Positions 11,518 through 18,465 of a stretch of DNA of 22,119 bases are shown in pieces. Position 1 is the first letter of the stretch, and the number at the start of each line of letters is the position of its first letter. The stretch spans positions 1 through 22,119 of the IMG/VR virus record IMGVR_UViG_3300020471_001013; one strand, 5' to 3'. Position numbers and translations under genes: made by a program. Below the pieces are notes generated by a model that was given only the letters and a program-made list of their open reading frames with translations, had not been told where the DNA came from and did no database searches. Source of the DNA: a virus.

Positions 11518-13084
11518 AGAAAAACAGCTGTCTGATCTGGATCGTCAGATTGAGGCGGCCAAACGTCAGAAACGGGCCATTGAGTGTAGGACCGAATTTT
11601 TGAAGTTTATCAAATTCACGATGCCTTCTCCGGAGGATCCTGACAACCTAGATTTATCGATATTTGAAGATGCGAAACATCATAGAGCTATTGCAAAGGT
11701 GCTTGAAAAAGTTGAAAAAGGCCATATCCCCCGCCTGATCGTGACGTTACCTCCCAGGCATGGGAAATCAGAGATGATAAGCCGTAGGTTTATCCCCTGG
11801 TTAATGGGTAAAGACGGTTACAGATCCGTCATTTTTGCCAGTTATAATGAGGATTTTGCCCAGGATTTTGGAGCAGATTGCAGAACAATCATGGAATCTC
11901 CGCAATACAAACAGGTCTTTCCAGGCTTCACATTCCGCAAAGGCGGAGCTTCGAAGTCAAGGGTCCAGGCTGGGCCTGGAGGAATGGCGGTTTTTGTAGG
12001 TAGAGGCGGAAGCATAACAGGGAGAGGAGGTGATTTCGTTATCATTGATGATCCGATCAAGGATGCAATGGAAGCCCAAAGTCCAACATTGCGTGAAAAC
12101 CTTTGGACCTGGTTCACCCAGGTTTTAATGACAAGGTTGATGACATCCCAGGCCAGCATTGTGATTGTCCAGACCAGGTGGCATGAGGATGACATTGTAG
12201 GAAGGTTGACGGATCCAATGAATCCGCATTTCACCGAATCAGAAGCAGAAAAATGGAAGGTGATCAATTTGCCAGCCATTGCAGAAGAGGAGGATCCGCT
12301 GAAGCGTAAGCCTGGGGAGCTGTTATGGCCGGAGCGTTTCGATCATGAGTTTATGGAAGCCCAGCAACGTCTGGATCCACGGGGTTTCTCGGCTCTTTAT
12401 CAGCAACAGCCGTCACCAGAGGATGGAGACTTATTCCGGCGTGATAATATTCAATACTATGAGAAACGTGATTTGCCGGAGGACCTTCGGATTTATGCGG
12501 CTTCCGATCATGCGGTTGGAGTAGACAAGACCCGCAATGATGCAACGTGCTTATTGATTGTAGGCGTGAGCCAGGATGATGATGTTTATTTATTGGATGT
12601 TTGGTGGGAAAAGAGGCCAGCGGATAAGGTGGTAAAGGCGATGCTGGAGATGATTAAGAAGTGGAAGCCTGTTATTTGGTGGGCCGAAAAGGGGCATATC
12701 ACAAAGGCAATTGGGCCTTTTTTGCGGAAGCGGATGCATGAAACCAGGACTCATTGCTTAATTGAGGAAGTGACCCCCACCGCAAACAAGGTACAGCGAT
12801 CCCAGAGCATAGTGGGCCGAATGGCCATGAACCGTGTTTTCTTTCCAAAGACCAGTTTTTGGACGGCAAAGGCGGTTGATGAGCTGATGAAGTTCCCGAA
12901 TTCCCGCCATGACGATTTTGTAGATGCATTGAGTTATATCGGTTTGGGGTTAGGAAGATTGACAGCACCAGGGCGTATGGTTGCCAAATCAGACATCCCG
13001 AAAGAAGGAACAATGGGTTGGGTAAAATGGTGGACAAAGCAAAGTGACTTATCAGCTCAATATCAACTAACAGGCGGGTTCTAA
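11504..13084 (+). CDS. terL: Terminase large subunit
   Basis: The 526-aa ATPase/nuclease powers DNA packaging. Walker A is PPRHGKS (residues 83-89), Walker B is VIIDDP (179-184), and the C-terminal nuclease has D335 (AASDHAVGVDKT) and the HDDFVDAL segment (469-476). The order matches the Terminase_6-type large subunits of T7-like and related phages. The best start is TTG 11504, which has GGAGGG only 2 nt upstream, an unusually short gap; the gene overlaps the endolysin by 14 nt. The stop overlaps the portal ATG (TAATG). Confidence 0.93.
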   Translation: MSSTKEKQLSDLDRQIEAAKRQKRAIECRTEFLKFIKFTMPSPEDPDNLDLSIFEDAKHHRAIAKVLEKVEKGHIPRLIVTLPPRHGKSEMISRRFIPWLMGKDGYRSVIFASYNEDFAQDFGADCRTIMESPQYKQVFPGFTFRKGGASKSRVQAGPGGMAVFVGRGGSITGRGGDFVIIDDPIKDAMEAQSPTLRENLWTWFTQVLMTRLMTSQASIVIVQTRWHEDDIVGRLTDPMNPHFTESEAEKWKVINLPAIAEEEDPLKRKPGELLWPERFDHEFMEAQQRLDPRGFSALYQQQPSPEDGDLFRRDNIQYYEKRDLPEDLRIYAASDHAVGVDKTRNDATCLLIVGVSQDDDVYLLDVWWEKRPADKVVKAMLEMIKKWKPVIWWAEKGHITKAIGPFLRKRMHETRTHCLIEEVTPTANKVQRSQSIVGRMAMNRVFFPKTSFWTAKAVDELMKFPNSRHDDFVDALSYIGLGLGRLTAPGRMVAKSDIPKEGTMGWVKWWTKQSDLSAQYQLTGGF

Positions 13085-15168
13085 TGGCAGAAATGATCGA
13101 TTCGATGGTGATGGTTGTAGAGGACCAGGAGAAGCCCGAACCTACGTTAAGACGGAAGAACCTGGTCAGCACGATCCAGGCACGGGTGGATTCTGCAAAA
13201 GCCTATCATGAGAAGGCATTTGAGCAGATGAAGAAGGACATGGATGCGGTGTTTAATGGCTTTGCAACCAAGGATTACAGCCATGATTTTTATGTAGCAA
13301 ACATATTACAACGGCACGTTCAGCAACGAACCGCCGCTTTATACGCTAAAAACCCTTTGGCATTATCCAGGAGGCGTAATCGGATGGATTATGCTGTTTG
13401 GGATGAGCAAGAAGATACTTTAAAGATGGCGTATGCGGCGGTTAAAGCAATGGGTCAATCCGGTGTGCCAGCTCCAGAACAAGCCCAGATGATCGTTCAG
13501 GATTATGAGCGTGTCCAGAGCCATAGGCGGATGCTGGATAAGGTAGCAACGACCTTGGAGAAGTTGTTTGAATATTATATGTCGGAACAGGAGCCTTCGT
13601 TTAAGAGCCAGATGAAACAGCTGGTACGGAGGTGTATCACAACTGGAGTCGGTTATGTAAAAGTAGGATTCCAGCGTGATGTGGATCGACAGCCGGAGGT
13701 GGCGGCACGGATCGCAGACATCCAGGCCCAGCTGGATCACCTTCGGCGAATCGCTCTTCAGGCAAAGAAGGGTGACATTGATAAGGATGATCCAGAGATG
13801 GAAGAGCTGATGCTGTCATTAAAGACATTGGAGAATGAGCCAATGGTGACAGTAAGAGAAGGATTGCTTTTCGATTTCCCAGATTCAGACAGTATCATTG
13901 TGGATCCGATGTGTAGACAGCTCCGAGGTTTTGTAGGTGCAAAGTGGGTTGCTCATGAAATGTATATGACTCCAGATGATGTGATGGAGATTTATGGTGT
14001 GGACCTGGAAGAGGATTACACCAGCTATGATGTTAAGGGGAAGCGTAGTGATTTCCGAGATCCATTCCGGCGTGGATATTCCGCCCAGGTTTACGATGGG
14101 CATAATTCAGAAGATGCAAAAGAGGGATTGGTTTGTGTCCATGAGGTGTATGATCGGCAAGCCGGATTGCAGTATTGCATTGCAGACGGATACAAGGATT
14201 TTTTAATGGAGCCGGAAGCTCCCCAGGTTCATGTAGAATCATTCTGGCCAATCTATGCACTCGTTTTTAATGAAATTGAGCATAAAGACCGGCTTTTCCC
14301 ACCTTCTGATGTCCGGCTTCTCATTCCGATGCAACATGAGTACAACCGAGCAAGGCAGGGACTTCGTGAACATCGAAGAGCAAATCGGCCCAAATATGCG
14401 GCTCCAGCGGGTATGTTGGAGGAAGAAGATAAGGCAAAACTGCAATCGCATCCTGCAAATGCAATGATCGAATTGCAAGCATTGGCGGCGGGTCAGAAGG
14501 TCAATGATGTGATCCAGCCTATACAGCAAATCGGGATCGATCCGAATCTTTATGAAACCAAGACCATATTTGATGACATTCAGCTCGTAGCCGGACAGCA
14601 AGAAGCAACCTACGGCCAGGTTTCCAAGGCTACAGCTACCGAGACAAGCATTGCAGAATCGAGCCGGACAAGTGCTTTGGGAGCGCAAGTTGATGAGCTG
14701 GATTCGTTCATGAGTGATGTATGCAAAGCGGCAGGACAGATCATGCTTGCAGAACTTTCTGAAGAAGAAGCAAAGCGGATCGTGGGTCCTGGAGCGGCAT
14801 GGCCTGATTTAAGCCGTACCCAGATTATGGAAGAGATATTTCTGGAGATCGAAGCGGGTAGCACCGGAAAGCCCAACAAGGCGGCTGAATTAAGGAACAT
14901 CGAAAGGATAGTCCCATTTTTGTTGCAGATCCCAGGCATTTCACCGCAATTCCTGGCAAAGGAATTGTTGAAGCGTCTGGATGACAAGATGGATTTGACC
15001 CAGGCTTTGACGGAAAAGATCCCGTCAATTGTCAGCATGAACCAGACTCCCATGTTGGGGGCTGGGGATGCAGAAGCACCACAACAACAAGGGCCAGCGG
15101 GACGTAATAACGCTCCAAGGCCCAGGCGTGTGATTGGTGGTGGATCTCCGATGGGAGGTCCAGAGTGA
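13084..15168 (+). CDS. Portal (head-tail connector) protein
   Basis: The 694-aa product sits immediately after the large terminase, has the size of T7-like portal proteins and contains a long central helical/beta region with typical portal features: an N-terminal helix-rich clip (TIQARVDSAKAYHEKAFEQM), the RHVQQRTAALYAKNP segment, and a C-terminal barrel rich in Gln and Ala. It forms the dodecameric ring through which DNA enters. The gene starts in a TAATG overlap with terL. Its last bases lie inside a probable terminator stem (15141-15175). The C-terminal tail is Gln/Pro/Gly rich (QQQGPAGRNNAPRPRR), probably flexible. Confidence 0.88.
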   Translation: MAEMIDSMVMVVEDQEKPEPTLRRKNLVSTIQARVDSAKAYHEKAFEQMKKDMDAVFNGFATKDYSHDFYVANILQRHVQQRTAALYAKNPLALSRRRNRMDYAVWDEQEDTLKMAYAAVKAMGQSGVPAPEQAQMIVQDYERVQSHRRMLDKVATTLEKLFEYYMSEQEPSFKSQMKQLVRRCITTGVGYVKVGFQRDVDRQPEVAARIADIQAQLDHLRRIALQAKKGDIDKDDPEMEELMLSLKTLENEPMVTVREGLLFDFPDSDSIIVDPMCRQLRGFVGAKWVAHEMYMTPDDVMEIYGVDLEEDYTSYDVKGKRSDFRDPFRRGYSAQVYDGHNSEDAKEGLVCVHEVYDRQAGLQYCIADGYKDFLMEPEAPQVHVESFWPIYALVFNEIEHKDRLFPPSDVRLLIPMQHEYNRARQGLREHRRANRPKYAAPAGMLEEEDKAKLQSHPANAMIELQALAAGQKVNDVIQPIQQIGIDPNLYETKTIFDDIQLVAGQQEATYGQVSKATATETSIAESSRTSALGAQVDELDSFMSDVCKAAGQIMLAELSEEEAKRIVGPGAAWPDLSRTQIMEEIFLEIEAGSTGKPNKAAELRNIERIVPFLLQIPGISPQFLAKELLKRLDDKMDLTQALTEKIPSIVSMNQTPMLGAGDAEAPQQQGPAGRNNAPRPRRVIGGGSPMGGPE

Positions 15169-15175
15169 TTTTTTT
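15141..15175 (+). terminator. Probable intrinsic terminator after the portal gene
   Basis: TGGATCTCC (15141-15149) pairs with GGAGGTCCA (15154-15162), including one G-T wobble, around a 4-nt loop. A run of seven T (15169-15175) starts 6 nt later. The stem lies inside the last portal codons; the gap before the T-run is longer than ideal, so termination may be partial. Confidence 0.45.
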
Positions 15176-15188
15176 AAATTCTTGGATG

Positions 15189-15217
15189 TTGAAAGATACA
15201 TTCTACACATATAATAT
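15189..15217 (+). promoter_or_regulatory. Promoter-like sequence before the scaffold gene
   Basis: TTGAAA (15189-15194) is followed by TATAAT (15210-15215) at a 15-bp distance, or by TAATAT (15212-15217) at 17 bp. The 67-nt gap is AT-rich and sits between a probable terminator and the scaffold gene, 19-21 nt before its ATG. This would allow separate, higher expression of scaffold and capsid. Confidence 0.4.
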
Positions 15218-15235
15218 AACCAACAAAGGACGGTA

Positions 15236-16231
15236 ATGACTGAATTAGAAGCAGTCTTGGATACGGAATCGTCCCCCGAATCCAATACAGACGTAGATCC
15301 CCCAAGTGAGGACACCGCACAATCGTCAAGTGCTGATACAGACGAAGCTGAATCTACGGAATCGCTTCTGGATGTTGTTCAAAATGCTTATGACGCAACC
15401 CAGAGCGAGGACCAAGAGGAAGCAGTATCGGAATCGTCAACCGATGAGGATGGTTCTAAGGATCAGCCTGAAGTAGAGGCTTCAGAGGTTCAGGTAGAAA
15501 TACCAGAAGATGATGAAACCAAATACAAGGGTGAACCTTTCAGCAAACATCCCAGGTTCCGTGAGCTGATTGCGGAAAAGAACCGTTATCGGGAAGGTGC
15601 AGATCAGTTTGATCGCATCAAGAGTTTTATGCGAGACAATGGCTTGAGTGCTGAAGATACCGTTGAGGGCTTCAAAGTGATGGCCATGATGAAGAATGAC
15701 CCAGCCGAGGCATTCAAAGTCTTGCGTGAAAAACTTAATCAAGTTGGCGAAGTTGCGGGGTATAAGCTACCTCAAGACATCAAACAAAAGATTGATGACG
15801 GCTATTTAGACGAGGCTTCTGGACGGGAGCTGAGTCGAGCAAGAGCGGATCTGGCCCGTGAAAAAACCCTTCGGGAAACACGGGAACAGCAGATCCAGAC
15901 GCAAGCTCACAACGCCACCGTTGAACAGATTGAAGAATCTGTCACGGATTGGGAAGACAGCATGAAAGAGTCGGATCCTGATTGGGACCTCAAAGCAGAT
16001 GAATTGGATGACCGTGTAAGGGTTTTAGTAGCAGAACGGGGTCAGCCCAGTACAGAAGGAGATGCTTTGTCCCTGGTTAGGGAGGCTTACGATAGCGTTA
16101 ATGAAAGATACAGGAAAAAGACACCAGCAAAACGACCTATACGCACGGCTACTGGCGGTAAACTGGGCGGATCTCTCGCACCAGAGCCAGGGTCTTTGCA
16201 GGAAGCAATGGAGCTGGCTTTAGAGCGGTAA
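15236..16231 (+). CDS. Scaffolding protein
   Basis: The 331-aa product is placed between portal and capsid genes, as gp9 is in T7. Residues 1-100 are extremely acidic and Ser/Asp/Glu rich; residues 110-290 are charged and helical, with predicted coiled coil around RARADLAREKTLRETREQQIQ. The C-terminus is basic (KKTPAKRPIRTATGGK), typical for the capsid-binding end of scaffolds. There are no enzymatic motifs. It guides capsid assembly and leaves the mature head. ATG 15236 has AAAGGA about 7 nt upstream. Sequence identity to any named scaffold is not claimed; the call rests on position and composition. Confidence 0.85.
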   Translation: MTELEAVLDTESSPESNTDVDPPSEDTAQSSSADTDEAESTESLLDVVQNAYDATQSEDQEEAVSESSTDEDGSKDQPEVEASEVQVEIPEDDETKYKGEPFSKHPRFRELIAEKNRYREGADQFDRIKSFMRDNGLSAEDTVEGFKVMAMMKNDPAEAFKVLREKLNQVGEVAGYKLPQDIKQKIDDGYLDEASGRELSRARADLAREKTLRETREQQIQTQAHNATVEQIEESVTDWEDSMKESDPDWDLKADELDDRVRVLVAERGQPSTEGDALSLVREAYDSVNERYRKKTPAKRPIRTATGGKLGGSLAPEPGSLQEAMELALER

Positions 16232-16234
16232 GAG

Positions 16235-16258
16235 AACGTCCCTCATAAATAGGACGTT
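16235..16258 (+). promoter_or_regulatory. Hairpin covering the capsid ribosome-binding site
   Basis: AACGTCC (16235-16241) pairs with GGACGTT (16252-16258) around a 10-nt loop; the pairing can be extended by a G-T and an A-T pair. The right arm holds the only ribosome-binding-site-like sequence (AGGA) and ends 2 nt before the capsid ATG at 16261. The stem could limit capsid translation or couple it to ribosomes finishing the scaffold gene, whose stop ends at 16231. Confidence 0.5.
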
Positions 16259-16260
16259 TT

Positions 16261-17313
16261 ATGGCTTTTTCTAGTGGTGAACTTACCAATATCGCAAATG
16301 CGGCATTGGATTATTACATTGATAAGGGAACGGTTTATAGCCAAACCCTAGCAGACAAGCCCCTTCTTAATATGATGGACAAGAAGGCGGCAACTTTCCC
16401 CGGCGGGAAAGAAAACGTATCGCTTGCAGTCAAAGGTGTATATAGCACCACGGTTGCTGGCTACACTCACAACGACACCGTTTCGTATGTCAATCCGGCT
16501 AACATCCAGCGGGTAAATTACCCCTGGCGTGAACACCATTCTGGTATTTCCGTGACGTTGACCGAATTGAAAAAAGACGGCATAAGTGTCGTAGATTCTC
16601 TGGATTCTAAATCTACTTCTAATCACTCCGGAAGAGAAATGACCGCTTTGGCAAATCTCTTAGAGGACAAATTGGAAGACATGATGGAGGGATATGCCAG
16701 AGGGATGAATACGATCCTTTATGATGACGGATCCACCGATGCAAATGCATTTGATGGAATCCAGGCATTCATTAAGGATAATCCAGCGGCATCCGGATCA
16801 ACAGTAGGAGGCTTGAGTACGGTAACAAACACCTGGTGGGCGAACCGTGCCAACGTAGCCATTAATACTGGATCCACGGACCTGGTGGAATTCATTCACA
16901 CCGAGATACGTCAGCTTCGAAGGTTCGGAGGCAAGCCCGATATTGCGGTTTGCGGATCCGCATTCCTGGATAAGCTGGTATCAATCCTCCACGCAAAAGG
17001 CAATTACACGCAAACAGGTTGGAACAGTTCTGGATCCACCGACATTGCGTTTGCCGACATCAAATATCAGGGGATCCCTTTTGTCTATGATCCAGCAATG
17101 GATGATCTGACAATTTCAGGGAAAGACCCCGATAAGCGATGCTACATCATCGATACTTCAAAACTCAAAATGCACTATATGCAAGGTGAGAAGATGAAGC
17201 GTCATTCACCAGCGAGAGCGGCCACCAGTTACGTCATGTATAGAGCCATGACAACTACTTGTGTGCTTTGTGCTTCGCAATTAAATTGCCACGGGGTTTA
17301 CGAAATCCAGTAG
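16261..17313 (+). CDS. Major capsid protein (HK97 fold expected)
   Basis: The 350-aa product follows the scaffold gene and carries the features of T7-like/HK97-fold capsid proteins: an N-terminal helix (ELTNIANAALDYYIDKG), an extended-loop region (KENVSLAVKGVYSTTVAGYT, residues about 50-75), a spine-helix area (EMTALANLLEDKLEDMMEGYARGMN), and a conserved core ending in YVMYRAMTTTCVLCASQLNCHGV. Around 420 copies would form a T=7 head if it is typical. The RBS lies in a hairpin (16235-16258). The ATG is 29 nt after the scaffold stop. No protease domain or delta-region is visible, so no cleavage is expected. A stable hairpin follows at 17322-17341. Confidence 0.88.
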   Translation: MAFSSGELTNIANAALDYYIDKGTVYSQTLADKPLLNMMDKKAATFPGGKENVSLAVKGVYSTTVAGYTHNDTVSYVNPANIQRVNYPWREHHSGISVTLTELKKDGISVVDSLDSKSTSNHSGREMTALANLLEDKLEDMMEGYARGMNTILYDDGSTDANAFDGIQAFIKDNPAASGSTVGGLSTVTNTWWANRANVAINTGSTDLVEFIHTEIRQLRRFGGKPDIAVCGSAFLDKLVSILHAKGNYTQTGWNSSGSTDIAFADIKYQGIPFVYDPAMDDLTISGKDPDKRCYIIDTSKLKMHYMQGEKMKRHSPARAATSYVMYRAMTTTCVLCASQLNCHGVYEIQ

Positions 17314-17321
17314 GCATTAAC

Positions 17322-17341
17322 GGCGGGGTTTCGGCCCCGCT
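17322..17341 (+). terminator. GC-rich UUCG-loop hairpin after the capsid gene
   Basis: GCGGGGT (17323-17329) pairs with GCCCCGC (17334-17340), one G-T wobble, closed by a TTCG tetraloop, and a G-T pair can be added at the base. It starts 9 nt after the capsid stop. No T-run follows, so it is either a weak terminator that lowers downstream transcription or a 3' stabiliser of capsid mRNA. Confidence 0.5.
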
Positions 17342-17356
17342 CTAATAGGACACGTT

Positions 17357-17737
17357 ATGGAATCTTATTCTTGTAATTTAGCATTAAGCGGGAACATAGG
17401 AATGATTGTTCGTAAAGAAGGTCTTTCCGTTGCCCAATTGATTGTTCTTCGTCATATCCACGGCGATTCTTCAGTCATTGATATTGAAGAAAACGGGAAA
17501 ATGGATGCTTCAGGCTCAGATCGGCAAAGGCTTGTTGATATTTATGGGGAACAAAAAGTCGCAGAAGTTTTTGGGCCTTATGGTGATCTCCCTACCAAAA
17601 TAGAAGAATCAAAAATTCCAGAATCTTATTTTGCAAAGCCTGTCAATAAAGGCGGAAGGCCCAAAAAGAAGGCTCCAGCTAAAAAGGCTCCAGCAAAAAC
17701 TGAAGTAAAAGAAGAACCCGCATCAGCTGAAGAATAA
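17357..17737 (+). CDS. Conserved structural-region protein with Lys/Ala/Pro tail, 126 aa
   Basis: Residues 1-85 form a compact domain (NLALSGNIGMIVRKEGLSVAQLIVLRHIHGDSSV). From about residue 97 the sequence turns into a basic Lys/Ala/Pro repeat (KKKAPAKKAPAKT) and then an acidic end (EVKEEPASAEE), like a histone-H1-type tail. Proteins with an SVAQLIVLRHIHG-like segment lie between capsid and gp11-like genes in aquatic podoviruses, from memory; the function is unknown. A head-completion or DNA-contacting virion role is inferred only from position and composition. ATG 17357 has AGGA 6 nt upstream in a motif shared with the capsid leader. The stop overlaps the next start (TAATG). Confidence 0.7.
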   Translation: MESYSCNLALSGNIGMIVRKEGLSVAQLIVLRHIHGDSSVIDIEENGKMDASGSDRQRLVDIYGEQKVAEVFGPYGDLPTKIEESKIPESYFAKPVNKGGRPKKKAPAKKAPAKTEVKEEPASAEE

Positions 17738-18465
17738 TGGCCAGAGGAACTACGCTAGGCGAATTGATCGATGATTTAAGGGCCGAAGTAGGGCATTCCG
17801 TCCAGGCTTCTCTTGGGAAGGCAATGCGGGATGTTCTGATTGTAGTCCTTCAAAGAACCCAGCGTAGGCTTTGGAATGATTACAGCTGGCCATTTTTGCG
17901 TGTCAAAAGAGACATCAGTATGGCCACCGGACAGCGTTACTATAGTTTACCTGCGGACGTTACCTTTGAGCGGATCGAGCGGGTTGAATTTAAGTGGGGT
18001 GATCGATGGGAGGCAATGGATTATGGGATTGGGACCGAAGAGCTGAATCAATGGGATTCAGATCGTGACATCCGGAGCTGGCCCATCTACCGATATGATG
18101 CTTATGACAACTCAGGCACAACCCAGCTGGAGGTCTGGCCAGTTCCCAGCACTAATGCTGATGCTTCAACTGGGTCTGGTAATGTTCGCATTCACGGTAT
18201 CCGTAATCTGGGTAATTTTATTTCTAGTAGCGATAAAGCGGAGCTTGACGATCAGCTTCTTGTCCTTTATGCGGCAAGTGAAATCCTGGCTCGTCAGAAA
18301 CAGCCGGATGCTCAAGCAAAACTAAGTCAGGCCAATGCTCATTATATGAGACTGAAGGCCAGGTCATCTAAGACAGATACGTTCATTCTGGGAGGCAATG
18401 AGGTTCCAGGACGTTACATACCAAAGGGTCCTCCAGTTGTGGCAATAACTACAAGCAGTAGCTAA
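17737..18465 (+). CDS. gp11-like head-tail adaptor (tail tube A)
   Basis: The 242-aa protein matches T7 gp11 in position and size (T7 gp11 is 196 aa) and in its features: N-terminal helix (LGELIDDLRAEVGHS), RTQRRLWNDYSWPF, then YYSLPADVTFERIERV and a C-terminal helical region with QLLVLYAASEILARQ. It forms the ring between portal and nozzle. The C-terminus is Gly/Pro rich and ends in VVAITTSSS. It overlaps the previous and next genes by one base (TAATG). No odd residues were seen. Confidence 0.85.
   Translation: MARGTTLGELIDDLRAEVGHSVQASLGKAMRDVLIVVLQRTQRRLWNDYSWPFLRVKRDISMATGQRYYSLPADVTFERIERVEFKWGDRWEAMDYGIGTEELNQWDSDRDIRSWPIYRYDAYDNSGTTQLEVWPVPSTNADASTGSGNVRIHGIRNLGNFISSSDKAELDDQLLVLYAASEILARQKQPDAQAKLSQANAHYMRLKARSSKTDTFILGGNEVPGRYIPKGPPVVAITTSSS

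Noticed and set aside
12699-13172. 157-codon minus-strand frame opposite terL
   Set aside because: It is a shadow: the plus strand has a full terminase with catalytic motifs, and the antisense translation has no recognisable domain.
14239-14688. 149-codon minus-strand frame opposite the portal gene
   Set aside because: Shadow of portal codon use; Cys/Leu-rich low-quality translation without a start site.
17343-17361. Resemblance of TAATAGGACACGTTATGG to a T7 RNA polymerase promoter
   Set aside because: The match is partial with a gap, and the same bases form the ribosome-binding site and start codon of the 126-aa gene, which explains them better.
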